A stretch of DNA of 36,605 nt from an uncultured Acidimicrobiaceae bacterium (GCA_913020735.1 CAJWBN010000008.1:1-36605), one strand, 5' to 3'; shown: positions 1 to 8,339, counted from the stretch's first letter. The notes: generated by a model not told the origin, from the letters alone. Translations and numbers: made by a program.

Positions 1-280
1 ACCGCCACCGGCCAGCCGCCACTCGCCGCCACGGCCGCCCTTCGCAACGCTCACTACACCCCCTTCCCACCCCATGCCTCCCCGGCCTAGTGCACCGCGA
101 CAGCCCGACCACGACGCCGCGGCGGCCGCGCCGCCGCAGGACACGGCCACGACACCCCAGCTAAGACCTCCATTTGCCGTGCCACCGCCGCTGCCGCCGC
201 GCCGGCCTCCGCGCCGATCGGCTTCGCGCCGCCGCTGTTGCCACTGCCGCTACCTTATTTCTGACGCCTGCTTCAATTCC
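1..280. other. GC-rich low-complexity left end, no gene
   Basis: This stretch is dominated by CCG/GCC-type triplets, with a strong excess of C over G on the plus strand, unlike the moderate-GC DNA that follows from about 250 onward. The only listed ORF (74..364) is Pro/Ala/Arg-rich low complexity with no recognisable domain, so I do not call it a gene. The composition change lies at the window edge, just past the stop of the first minus-strand gene. It may be an assembly or cloning artefact or a foreign junction; a genuine repeat cannot be excluded. Confidence 0.6.
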
Positions 281-1375
281 CTATCTAAAAATACCCATAA
301 CGTCCGCTGCGCGCCCGGGACTACCTTGAGAGGTGGTGCTGGCGGCTCCCGAGTAGCTGTCTAACCCAAGAGCTGTTCTAAAGTCCGCAGATTCATCAGC
401 GAGCCCGGCGTCAAGTTGAATTCCTGTGGCATCCGCTAGCCGATTGAGTCCCTCAAACGCCGAGACGGTGGCCGCTGCTTCGATAAGGCCATGTGTTCCC
501 ACCGCAAGCTCAACTTCTTTCCGCACGCTAGGTAGGTCGCTGTCGCCTCTGACAGCCGACTCAGCGTAGCGGACGAGTAAGTCACCGTTGGTCACCTGAG
601 CTCCTGCTTCTAGTCGGTCGATGTTTACCTCGGAGCTAAGCGCTTCGCTGCTCGCACGGAGCAACGATACATGAGCTGCCGTTCAGTAAAAACACTCATT
701 CAGCGCCGACACTGTCGACGCCAAAAGTTCCACCTGCGGCCGCGAGAGTCCCCGATCCCAAACAAGATCAGCGAACTGCGCACCTCTGCTGTAATGCATC
801 TGGACTACTTCACGCCAGAGGATTTCGGTATCTGGAACCAGAGATGCTGCGCGTGAAACGTTTGCCAGGGATTTATCTACGGCTTGACTGACCCAGGCAC
901 CAACATCTCCTACCCCGTCTGGCCTTACCTGACTTGGAGAACCGTCACCTGCTAGTGGTAAATCGCGCAGTGGCAGGTCCAAACAACGGTTGAAGCTATC
1001 GATCACGTACTGAACGCAGATCACAGTGGCTAGCTCGACATAGGCTTCCTCAGTGATCGCGTCAATCACCCGCAATGCCCAGTCGTTTGACAAACGTCCG
1101 GGATCCGTTGTCAATCTATGGATTAAGTCAATAGCCGGGGCAGGTAGGGCAGAGACGCAATCGTGGTCACCGGCAACCATCGCAGGTGTAAGAGCTTCAG
1201 ATCGGGCCTTACATAACTCGCATCTAAGCGCCTGTCTTGCCTCGGCTATTGCTGCTACTCGTTCTGCGCCCGACCACCATGTGCCGCATTCACCTAAACC
1301 TTGCCAAAGACGATCGTGACCCGATGCAAGAGTCTCATTGAGTTCAATAGCTGCCGCATCGCTCGTGAGGGTCAT
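281..1375 (-). CDS. AhpD/carboxymuconolactone decarboxylase-like selenoprotein (CxxU)
   Basis: Two track ORFs (683..1375 and 281..664) are in the same frame and separated only by a TGA at 683-685. Read through, they give one protein of 364 residues. The region before the TGA reads LSRPQVELLASTVSALNECFY and the region after it TAAHVSLLR, which together form the CMD/AhpD signature CxxC-x3-H with residue 231 as selenocysteine (C228-F-Y-U231-T-A-A-H235). An upstream half-domain carries a second redox pair, C52-E-L-C55. The post-TGA part (HGLIEAAATVSAFEGLNRLADATGI) continues the CMD helices. A SECIS-like hairpin starts 15 nt after the TGA. AhpD-like proteins are thiol peroxidases or reductases, and Sec forms of AhpD-like proteins are known from marine metagenomes; the substrate here is unknown. 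The ATG at 1375 has no Shine-Dalgarno but has a -10-like TAGTTT 6 nt upstream. The alternative, a pseudogene with a nonsense mutation, fits the evidence less well. Confidence 0.88.
645..667 (-). promoter_or_regulatory. SECIS-like hairpin of the AhpD-like selenoprotein
   Basis: Reading the minus strand, 15 nt after the TGA at 683-685 there is a perfect arm pair TCGTTGCTC / GAGCAGCGA (9 bp, one G-U) closing the loop CGTGC. The apical loop begins after 24 nt and has a G among its first two bases. This matches what I recall of bacterial SECIS rules: a short stem-loop inside the coding region just downstream of UGA, bound by SelB. Confidence 0.8.
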
Positions 1376-1381
1376 GAAGGG

Positions 1382-1387
1382 AAACTA
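1382..1387 (-). promoter_or_regulatory. -10-like TANNNT for the AhpD-like gene
   Basis: TAGTTT lies 6 nt upstream of the ATG at 1375, which lacks a Shine-Dalgarno. This spacing would place the transcript start at or next to the start codon (leaderless mRNA). Confidence 0.4.
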
Positions 1388-1440
1388 GTCGCGCGTTAGT
1401 CATAGCTGTCAAGCCCTTTCGAAAAATCCAGCTACGTGTT

Positions 1441-3651
1441 TCATAATTGAAAGTAGCTAACTTCAACATCTTTAATTAGCTCGTCGCTAAACGCCATCGG
1501 CAGGAGCTCGCATTTCAGCCAAGCCTGCCGCTGGTCTAGATCATGCTCAGAACCTCGAACACCTGAAACACCATGGGGAACCACCCAGCCTGATTTGTCC
1601 CAATTGCTGAGGTCGAAAGCGTAACGAGCTACCGAAGCCGCATGTGCCCTCTCTCCCCGTTCTGGTATCACGGTTCCACATCGGACCGTGTCGCTATCTC
1701 CGGGACAGCCATCCACTGGGGGGTGTAGATGTTGCGCCTCTTGAATCACCGAAGCCATCAAATGAGGGGAAATCATTCGATGAAGGCGCCCCCATGTCCA
1801 TGAATCTCTATTATCGCCAAACCTGAGCTGCAGTTCTGTCAAAGTTTCGTCGACGCACGCTGAGAGCGCATGGTCTAAGTCTTCGTCTAGTTCCAGGCCC
1901 GGAATGAGTCCTTGTTTGTTGTCCGTCAGCAAGACAACAGCGGCATCTGCCAGCATTCGACTAGCGGCCTCCGCAGATGGCCAGCCCGGAGCTCCAAAGT
2001 TGGGGGTAGATACACCAAGCCGTTCTCCGACACTTTCACACCAGCGGCGTCGGATGATCGCATACATAGAGGCTTCAACAGAACTTTCCGAAAGTTCATA
2101 GTTCCAATTCGCCAGTGAATCGATCAGCCAGTCGCCCCAAGGGTGAGTGAATTTAGATGCATGATTTATGACGGACTCTATGATTTCGGGTGCTCGCAGC
2201 GAGACAACATCGCTGTGAATTCTCTCCATATCCGACATCGACGCCGCTGTGAGGGGTGCTAAGAGTTCCGAGATCCGGTCGTACCTGGCGGGTCCTGCGA
2301 AATCGAGAGAGATATAGGGACCACTATTTGAAGTTCGGTTATTGGCCGTTACTAGGTATCCCTCAGGCGGGTCAGTTATTCCGGGCAGTTCGTCAAAGGT
2401 CACCGGCTCCAGTTCCGTCCAAGGAGTAGCTGCCTCGCCGGGCACTGGGATCCATCGATTTGCGGCGGCTCGTTCAATAACTCGCCCTCTAATCTTGAAT
2501 GAAATATGCCCCTGAGTATCTGCGCTAAGCATGTTGTTTACGGGTATGACCCACGGTTCAACGGCATCTTCAAGTTCATTACAGTTCGAGGCCTTCAGCA
2601 TTGGGATTAAGGAGTCGAAGGTGGTGTCTCTGCCTACGAGCCCGGTCCAGGCTAGGGATAGGGCAATCTTGTCCGTAGGGTCTCCGATGACGACCGGGCC
2701 GCGTTCTGTTGAACCGCAATAGACCTCAAACTCACCCTCACCGCGCACCTTCAGCGTTTCAATTTCCCATTCGACTTGATCCAGATCTTTACCTTCTACA
2801 AACAGATCTGTGTCGTCGGCCATTCCGTGGGTGATACACCAAGCCGTCTCTTCGTTGTGTCCGAAATGAGGGAATCCAGGTACTCCTGGAAACGCAAGCC
2901 CTATTGCATTGAACTCAGGACATCTCATATGGAACTGGTGGTACACATTGGGGAACTCGATACCGCGGTGGGGGTCACCCGCCAAGAGCGGCATACCTGA
3001 GGCAGTTCGCGATCCGTGAACAGCCCAAGAATTAGAGCCTCCATCCACATCTACTAATGCTTCAAGTAGTTCTGAATTCGCCTCAAGAACTTCAGGTAGT
3101 CCTCCTAGGAGATCTAGGGTCGGCTTATCGAACGAAGCGATGACTGAATCATCGTTGATATTGCCTTGCATTGCTTCGACTAACTCAGGTCCACAAGTAG
3201 CCAAGAGATGCCCACGCCAAAGTTTGCGGTGAAGTGTTCCCATAAAGACGTGTCGGATTTTGTAGACAGCCAAGCAATGCCACGGCTCCCAAGTCTCCGG
3301 ACGTAAATCGTGGTAGTCGTACTCTCCAGGAAGCTGGTCATTATTCGCCTCTAGCCACCGATTGACCCCATTGGCGTAAGCCTCCGTCATTTCTTTCGTC
3401 TCAGGCGCCAAAAAAGACCAGTCAGTTATGCATTTCTCTGACAATCGCATACGTCTAAAAAACGCGTCTTCTTTGGCTCCTTTCGCACCAACTATTTCCG
3501 CCCAACGCCCTTGAGCTTTGATGCGGTCGGCGTCCATCTGCCAGATCCGGTCGTGAGCTGCTACCCAGCCTTGAGCTTCGAAGGCAGCTTGGCGATCCGG
3601 TGCTTTCACATGAGATATGCCCCAACTATCCCTACTTATCTCTATCGTCAC
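1441..3651 (-). CDS. Penicillin acylase-family Ntn hydrolase
   Basis: This is a 736-residue protein of the penicillin amidase family (self-cleaving N-terminal-nucleophile amide hydrolases). The N-terminus has the family pattern RDSWGISHV...AAHDRIWQMD...GRWAEIVG. The autoprocessing site is visible as DGG|SNSWAV, making Ser206 the likely nucleophile of the beta chain, and GHNEETAW is the usual downstream motif. Length fits the family. No signal peptide is apparent, although classical members are exported, so this one may act in the cytoplasm. The start is GTG at 3649-3651, overlapping the TGA stop of the upstream esterase gene (GTGA), so the two are translationally coupled. The substrate could be any N-acyl amide (acyl-homoserine lactone, acyl-amino acid, beta-lactam); the sequence does not decide. 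Confidence 0.92.
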   Translation of the reverse strand: MTIEISRDSWGISHVKAPDRQAAFEAQGWVAAHDRIWQMDADRIKAQGRWAEIVGAKGAKEDAFFRRMRLSEKCITDWSFLAPETKEMTEAYANGVNRWLEANNDQLPGEYDYHDLRPETWEPWHCLAVYKIRHVFMGTLHRKLWRGHLLATCGPELVEAMQGNINDDSVIASFDKPTLDLLGGLPEVLEANSELLEALVDVDGGSNSWAVHGSRTASGMPLLAGDPHRGIEFPNVYHQFHMRCPEFNAIGLAFPGVPGFPHFGHNEETAWCITHGMADDTDLFVEGKDLDQVEWEIETLKVRGEGEFEVYCGSTERGPVVIGDPTDKIALSLAWTGLVGRDTTFDSLIPMLKASNCNELEDAVEPWVIPVNNMLSADTQGHISFKIRGRVIERAAANRWIPVPGEAATPWTELEPVTFDELPGITDPPEGYLVTANNRTSNSGPYISLDFAGPARYDRISELLAPLTAASMSDMERIHSDVVSLRAPEIIESVINHASKFTHPWGDWLIDSLANWNYELSESSVEASMYAIIRRRWCESVGERLGVSTPNFGAPGWPSAEAASRMLADAAVVLLTDNKQGLIPGLELDEDLDHALSACVDETLTELQLRFGDNRDSWTWGRLHRMISPHLMASVIQEAQHLHPPVDGCPGDSDTVRCGTVIPERGERAHAASVARYAFDLSNWDKSGWVVPHGVSGVRGSEHDLDQRQAWLKCELLPMAFSDELIKDVEVSYFQL

Positions 3652-4592
3652 TCAAAAGCCTCGCTGAGCGCAGCAGCGCATTCGCGAATCAAATCCTTAG
3701 CACCTTCACAAACATTGAAGAGTTGAAACAACACGTGTGGCTGGCCCTCGAAGAGCGAATGCTGAACCATGACATCAGCTTCAGCGAGCTGCGCCGCGTA
3801 GGCGTTACCTTCGTCACGTAATGGGTCAGCGGAACAGGTAGCGACATATGCGGGTGCGAGGTTGCTATGTGATGGTGCCTTTGCCGGAGAGAAACGCCAG
3901 TCGTTCCGAACTTCTTCGCTCGAAGCGGTCCCTAAGTAGTGACCCCAAAACCATTCGATCACTTCTACCGTCAACAATGGGCCTTCCGCATTCTCTGTGA
4001 AGGACTCGTAATGCTTGGAGGCATCTGTTGCTGGATAAACCAACATTTGAAGCCTGAGGTCTATCCCTGCATCTCTCGCCATGAGCGCCATAACCGCAGA
4101 CAGATTGCCTCCCGCTGAGTCTCCCCCAACGGCAAGCCGGTCGGTATCGATCTGCAATGTCGAACCTTCGGCTGCGATCCACTTCAGTGCAGCCCACGCA
4201 TCGTCGACAGCGGCGGGGAAAGGCGCTTCTGGCGCAAGGCGGTAATCAACCGCTACCACGATGCAGTTAGCTTCGGCGCAGAGCAATCGGCACTCTTTAT
4301 CGTGGGTTTCAAGGTCTCCGATGACGAACCCGCCACCGTGATAAAAAATCAACGCTGGATGTGGTCCTTGGCCCACCGGACGATAGATCCTTATGGGGAT
4401 TGCGCCACTGGGTCCTGGGATTTCCGAGTCACTTACGCCGCCAGGCAGATCAGGGCCGCTGCCTAGAATATGCGCCATTGCTTGATAGCGATCTCTAGCA
4501 AACTCAGGTGTCTGGTCTGAGACAGCGGGGCCCTCGACTCGAGCGAGTTCGACCATTTCTACGAACGCTTTGGTGTCGGGTTGAAGTGTCAT
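3648..4592 (-). CDS. Alpha/beta hydrolase, hormone-sensitive-lipase (HSL) family esterase
   Basis: At 314 residues it has the length of a family IV (HSL) carboxylesterase. It shows the oxyanion-hole motif HGGG (residues 85-88), the nucleophile elbow GDSAGG with Ser159, a late SADPLRDEG segment supplying the Asp, and GQPHVLF supplying the catalytic His. VDYRLAPEAPFPAA is the family fingerprint. These enzymes hydrolyse short to medium acyl esters in the cytoplasm. It lies directly upstream of, and overlaps, the penicillin-acylase gene, so an ester and an amide hydrolase are co-expressed. The ATG has no Shine-Dalgarno; TACAGT sits 7 nt upstream, which suggests a leaderless transcript. The natural substrate is unknown. 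Confidence 0.93.
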   Translation of the reverse strand: MTLQPDTKAFVEMVELARVEGPAVSDQTPEFARDRYQAMAHILGSGPDLPGGVSDSEIPGPSGAIPIRIYRPVGQGPHPALIFYHGGGFVIGDLETHDKECRLLCAEANCIVVAVDYRLAPEAPFPAAVDDAWAALKWIAAEGSTLQIDTDRLAVGGDSAGGNLSAVMALMARDAGIDLRLQMLVYPATDASKHYESFTENAEGPLLTVEVIEWFWGHYLGTASSEEVRNDWRFSPAKAPSHSNLAPAYVATCSADPLRDEGNAYAAQLAEADVMVQHSLFEGQPHVLFQLFNVCEGAKDLIRECAAALSEAFE

Positions 4593-4599
4593 GGTCGAA

Positions 4600-4605
4600 A
4601 CTGTA
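4600..4605 (-). promoter_or_regulatory. -10-like TANNNT for the HSL esterase operon
   Basis: TACAGT ends 7 nt before the ATG at 4592 with no ribosome-binding sequence between them, as expected for a leaderless start. Confidence 0.4.
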
Positions 4606-4629
4606 TTGGCCGTCGTTGCTTATGGTGGC

Positions 4630-5502
4630 TCAGTTCGACAAGATTCCTCTCAAAGCACCTTCAAGTTCCGGATCGTCGAACTCAAAATCGCTCTCTACGA
4701 GCGCGCCGGGGTCAAGGCGGAAAGATTCAAGCAGAAGGTTCTTACCCATTTCTCCCAAAACCAGCCTGATCGCAAAACCTGGGGTGGGTACGAAAGAAGG
4801 GCGCCTCAGCACATTCCCTAACTTCTTCGCGAATGTTCGCTGAAGTTCAGGATTGGGCGTTGCAATGTTCACAGGTCCCGAAATGTCGTGGTCAAGCAAA
4901 TGAAGCAGTGCCCGCACAGTGTCATTGATCGAAATCCAACTCCACCATTGACGTCCATTGCCGAGTGGTCCCCCTATGCAGAGTTTGGTCACTAAAGCCA
5001 GTCGCCCTAATGCACCAGGCCCGTCAGCGAGCACTATTGAAAACCGGGGAACAACTGTCCGAATACCCAGATCGGCCACGGGTTGTGCGGCAGCTTCCCA
5101 TTGCTGACACACGTCAGATAGAAACCCTTTGCCGGCAGCAGCGCTTTCATTAAGAATTACGTCACCCATATCCCCGTAGAATCCCGAAGCTGAAGCTTGA
5201 ACCAAAACCTTTGGCGGATTATCAGCGCTGGTAATTGCCGCGGCAAGCAAAGAAGTCGCCTCAACTCGGCTAGCTAAGATCCGGTCCTTTTTAGATTTGG
5301 TCCACCGTCCGGCAATTGATTCACCAGCAAGGTTTACAACCGCATCGACTTCATCAAGCAAGGAGGGCGTAACGTCCTCCCACGAAACTTGATCATCTGT
5401 GGGTGTCCGAGAAACACCTATTACGTTGTCTCCCCGACTTCGTAATGCGGTCGCCAACTCAGATCCGATAAGGCCCGTGACACCAGTGATTAGAACATTC
5501 AT
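4630..5502 (-). CDS. TIGR01777-type NAD(P)-dependent epimerase-like protein
   Basis: This is a 290-residue extended short-chain dehydrogenase of the YfcH/SulA-like (TIGR01777) type. It begins with the Rossmann motif MNVLITGVTGLIGSELA. It then has the family hallmarks NLAGESIAGRWTKSKK, SASGFYGD and NESAAAGKGFLSDVCQQWEAAA, and the C-terminal DUF1731-like part ending LEGALRGILSN. Function is unassigned across the family; a sugar-nucleotide or small-carbonyl substrate is usually assumed. It is the second of a run of minus-strand genes, 37 nt upstream of the esterase and 47 nt downstream of the enoyl-CoA-hydratase-like gene, so it may share their transcript. Confidence 0.9.
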   Translation of the reverse strand: MNVLITGVTGLIGSELATALRSRGDNVIGVSRTPTDDQVSWEDVTPSLLDEVDAVVNLAGESIAGRWTKSKKDRILASRVEATSLLAAAITSADNPPKVLVQASASGFYGDMGDVILNESAAAGKGFLSDVCQQWEAAAQPVADLGIRTVVPRFSIVLADGPGALGRLALVTKLCIGGPLGNGRQWWSWISINDTVRALLHLLDHDISGPVNIATPNPELQRTFAKKLGNVLRRPSFVPTPGFAIRLVLGEMGKNLLLESFRLDPGALVESDFEFDDPELEGALRGILSN

Positions 5503-5549
5503 TTAGACAGCATTTTTCTTTAGTTGGGAACGGATGGGTGATCGCTCTA

Positions 5550-6332
5550 TTACTTACCAGTGAAGTTGCCTGGACGTCGTTCGCCTACTGAAGCAATTCC
5601 TTCTTTGGCGTCGTCCGTCACAGAGAGTTCCGCCTGGATGCGAGCCTCTCGTTGCGTTATTTCTCTTACCTCGTCGCCAAGGCCCTGCCGAAGTGTCGAC
5701 TTGATGGCTCGCAACGCTAACGGAGCGTTATTGGCGATCTCTTGAGCAACTTCAAAGGCCCTATTGCGGACTTCTTCGTTCGGCACGCACTCATCAGCAA
5801 GGCCGATTTCTACGGCTTCTTCTCCCTTGTATCGCTTAGCGCTATATAGAACTTGAGCCGCCTTTGACGGACCGAGCAAGCGCGGGAGTGTGACGCTCAT
5901 CCCGAAACCCTGGTGGATACCGAGTGACGCAAAGTTCGCAGAGAACCTAGCGTCTGGGCACGTGATCCTTATGTCTGGCACCATTGCCAGTCCGAGTCCG
6001 CCACCAACAGCAGGACCATGGATGGCGCCAACAATTGGGATCGTGACGTCAAACAGCCGGCCAGACCCTTGGTATAGGGCAAGCGTTGCGTCACCTCCAA
6101 CGACTTCGTCGTCTCCGCCTCCCACTCCATCTCCTGCAAAATCCGCTCCGGCGCAAAATGATCGCCCATCTGCTGCTAGAACCGCGCAGCGGATCGACAT
6201 GTCATTTTGCATTGCATCGAGTGCGTCAGCGATGTCGTGTATTTGTTTGAAATTCAGGAAATTATGAGGCGGGCGATCCATGATCACTGCTCCTACATTG
6301 CCGTGAATTTCGACTCGAAGGCCGTCAGCCAT
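5550..6332 (-). CDS. Enoyl-CoA hydratase/isomerase-family protein (atypical active site)
   Basis: I choose the ATG at 6332 (MADGLRVEIHGN, 260 aa) over the track start because it has a clear GAGGAGA ribosome-binding site a few bases upstream and begins where crotonases begin. The fold motifs are intact: GRSFCAGADFAG and HGPAVGGGLGLA form the oxyanion hole for the acyl-CoA thioester. Aligned by eye to rat mitochondrial hydratase, the two catalytic glutamates are absent: FSANFASLG replaces the E144 region and SKAAQVLYSAKR puts Gln at E164. It may therefore be an isomerase, hydrolase or decarboxylase rather than a hydratase. It is a paralogue of the gene at 35024, sharing F-[ST]-A-N-F-A and GFG-x2-VTLP. 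Confidence 0.9.
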   Translation of the reverse strand: MADGLRVEIHGNVGAVIMDRPPHNFLNFKQIHDIADALDAMQNDMSIRCAVLAADGRSFCAGADFAGDGVGGGDDEVVGGDATLALYQGSGRLFDVTIPIVGAIHGPAVGGGLGLAMVPDIRITCPDARFSANFASLGIHQGFGMSVTLPRLLGPSKAAQVLYSAKRYKGEEAVEIGLADECVPNEEVRNRAFEVAQEIANNAPLALRAIKSTLRQGLGDEVREITQREARIQAELSVTDDAKEGIASVGERRPGNFTGK

Positions 6333-6497
6333 TGGGTTCTCCTCGGATGAATTCGGAGTGCTCTTTCGAGCGCTCAAGGCCACCCTAATCCAACGTCGAG
6401 TTAAAGCCACGAGCGAGCGAACCCTCGAGGAAATGGCTATTCATCCTGAACATCTGCCACATACAGCTAAGTTGGCGGCAGCACGTTAGGGGATGTG

Positions 6498-7295
6498 ATG
6501 GATGAGAACGACGAGCAACAGGTTCATTTACGGACCGCCCACCTAGATTGGGATGACTTACTGGGCAGGCTTCAAGCACTTTTACGCATCAGGACCACGC
6601 CGATCGGCATGAAAATGTTTACGACGGTGGAAGAGATGGAATCAGTGCCTCGTATTCGGAGGCCAAATGCCATCCATACGACTGACCAAGTGGTGGGTAT
6701 GGCTAGCCGACTGAATTGGACAGTTGGCATAACTCGCGACGACTTGGTTGGTGATCAATGCGGCGCAGTGATCGGCCTTCACCCCCAAGACGACGAATGG
6801 TTATCAGGCCACCGCATGAAAGGCGTCTGGTTCGAGACCCTCGAAGACAGCTCAGCCCATCAGGAAGCCATGGACTGTGTCCCCTTTGGGTCTTTCTCTG
6901 CAATGGCAGTTTCCCCGCTGTCTGCTAAGCGTCTCGATCCTCCTGACATTTGCATGATTTACGCCACTCCAGCCCAGATGATTATTTTGATCAACGGACT
7001 CCAGTGGCGTGGCTACAAGAAACTCGAGTGGGGCTGCGTCGGAGAGTCTGCCTGTGCTGATAGTTGGGGTCGCGCCCTAAAAACTGGAGAGCCCAGCCTG
7101 TCAATTCCTTGTTTTGCTGAACGGCGGTATGGCGGAGTCATGGAGGACGAACTCTTGATGGCCTTAACCCCCGAAGATCTCCTGGTTGCCGTTGAAGGAA
7201 TGGAATATTTAGCTCGGAATGGCCTCCGTTACCCAATACCGAATTACGGTATCCAAAGTGATGCTCGAGCTGGCCTCGGCGCTAGCTACGACTGA
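6498..7295 (+). CDS. DUF169 family protein
   Basis: This is a roughly 265-residue protein of the DUF169 (COG2043) family, whose biochemical role is not established. Recognisable features are IRTTPIGMKMF near the N-terminus and the cysteine-bearing block EWGCVGESACADSW...SIPCFAERR towards the C-terminus. Its three cysteines (about C181, C187, C206 in the track numbering) could bind a metal or an Fe-S cluster; this is inference. Starts GTG (6495) and ATG (6498) are adjacent; AGGGGA just upstream serves either one. It diverges from the enoyl-CoA-hydratase-like gene across a 165-nt gap and is followed after 27 nt by a VOC gene on the same strand, so the two likely form a small operon. Confidence 0.85.
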   Translation: MDENDEQQVHLRTAHLDWDDLLGRLQALLRIRTTPIGMKMFTTVEEMESVPRIRRPNAIHTTDQVVGMASRLNWTVGITRDDLVGDQCGAVIGLHPQDDEWLSGHRMKGVWFETLEDSSAHQEAMDCVPFGSFSAMAVSPLSAKRLDPPDICMIYATPAQMIILINGLQWRGYKKLEWGCVGESACADSWGRALKTGEPSLSIPCFAERRYGGVMEDELLMALTPEDLLVAVEGMEYLARNGLRYPIPNYGIQSDARAGLGASYD

Positions 7296-7322
7296 GCAAT
7301 ACGACGACCTTAGGGAGGGCCA

Positions 7323-7727
7323 ATGGCCAACACGTTCACCAAGTCTGGTTTTGACCTAGGAATGGTTACTTCTAATGGTGACCAGATGCTTGCTTTCTAT
7401 CGAGACGTAATAGGAATGGAGTTCGAGGCAACCATCAACATGGAGGCTCTGGGTGTCGCTGCGATGCATCGCTTATGGGCCAACGAAAGTCTGTTAAAGA
7501 TCGTCGTTCCGACCAAAGAGGTTGATCCTGGAATCGGTGGCGGAATGATGGGCGCAACCGGCATGCGTTATTTCACACTTTCGGTAAGTGATGTGCAGGC
7601 GGCACTGGATTCTTGCAAGGAGGTCGGCGCTCCAATTATCTGGGATCGTCGAGAAGCCCGCCCAGGCGTCGTAGTCGGAATGGTTGAGGACCCCGACGGT
7701 AATTGGGTCGAATTTATAGAAAAGTAG
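7323..7727 (+). CDS. VOC (glyoxalase/dioxygenase-fold) protein
   Basis: This 134-residue protein has the vicinal-oxygen-chelate fold: MVTSNGDQMLAFYRDVIGMEFE at the N-terminus, the linker GMRYFTLSVSDVQAALDSCKEVG, and the terminal VEDPDGNWVEFIEK where the last Glu is a typical metal ligand. The family includes glyoxalase I, methylmalonyl-CoA epimerase and extradiol dioxygenases; length and sequence do not select one. GGGAGG precedes the ATG by about 6 nt. It is the second gene of the DUF169 pair and is convergent with the kinase gene 17 nt away. Confidence 0.88.
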   Translation: MANTFTKSGFDLGMVTSNGDQMLAFYRDVIGMEFEATINMEALGVAAMHRLWANESLLKIVVPTKEVDPGIGGGMMGATGMRYFTLSVSDVQAALDSCKEVGAPIIWDRREARPGVVVGMVEDPDGNWVEFIEK

Positions 7728-7744
7728 AGCCTGGCTGGCCTTAA

Positions 7745-8338
7745 CTAAGTTGCGTTGACTTCTTTTACAACTATCTGGGCGGCAGCGGCTGGGTCAAAAG
7801 GATGTTCAAACTTCAGGTCTGCATACTTTGAACTTGGCAGAACCAGTGACTGATGCATTGGTTCCACTGAGGTCATGAACTGCTCTTCCACGCTGTGAGG
7901 GTCTCTGCCGCGTTCTTCGACATCTCTAACCAGACGGCGAGCCAGCCTCACCTCTCTAGGGGCGTCGACAAATACCTTGAGATCTAACCTTTCACGACAT
8001 TCCTCCACTGCCATCAACAAAATACCGTCGACAATCACGAGGGGCGCAGGGTCCAGTTGATAGTTGCCACCGGGTCGCGTGTGGGTAGCCATGTCATATT
8101 TGGGGACTTTGACAGAGTTCCCCGCAGCAAGATCGTCCATGTGAGCGATGAATAGTTCAACATCTAATGCATCAGGGTGATCGTAATTAACCGCTGCTCG
8201 CTCTGAAGGAGCCATGTGTGAAAGGTCTCTGTAGTAGTCGTCGAAGGCAAGCAACGTGGCTGGGCCACTTATCTGCAGAACGGCCTTCGCCAGTGTTGTT
8301 TTACCTGAGCAAGATCCGCCACTAAATCCGATCAGCAC
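7745..8338 (-). CDS. Uridine kinase-family P-loop kinase
   Basis: This 197-residue NTPase begins LIGFSGGSCSGKTTLAKAVL, whose GGSCSGKT is the Walker A loop. LLAFDDYYRDLSHM and NYDHPDALD are the nucleoside-binding segments of uridine kinase and phosphoribulokinase relatives, and PLVIVDGILLM is the Walker B region. RLARRLVRDVEERGRD forms the lid. Known relatives phosphorylate uridine/cytidine or nicotinamide riboside; I cannot decide between them. The start is 1 nt from the stop of the upstream acyl-CoA dehydrogenase gene, so translation is coupled, although the functions have no obvious link. Confidence 0.85.
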   Translation of the reverse strand: MLIGFSGGSCSGKTTLAKAVLQISGPATLLAFDDYYRDLSHMAPSERAAVNYDHPDALDVELFIAHMDDLAAGNSVKVPKYDMATHTRPGGNYQLDPAPLVIVDGILLMAVEECRERLDLKVFVDAPREVRLARRLVRDVEERGRDPHSVEEQFMTSVEPMHQSLVLPSSKYADLKFEHPFDPAAAAQIVVKEVNAT

Positions 8339-8339
8339 T

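Noticed and set aside
74-364. ORF of 96 aa on the plus strand
   Set aside because: Pro/Arg/Ala low-complexity translation of GC-rich triplet DNA with no domain and overlapping the end of the selenoprotein gene.
683-685. The TGA read as a simple stop, giving two separate genes or a pseudogene
   Set aside because: The 230-aa product would end one residue before the second redox Cys of its domain, the same frame continues the domain for 133 codons, and a SECIS-like hairpin follows at the proper distance.
7728-7744. Terminator in the VOC/kinase convergent gap
   Set aside because: The 17-nt gap shows no stable hairpin or T-run.
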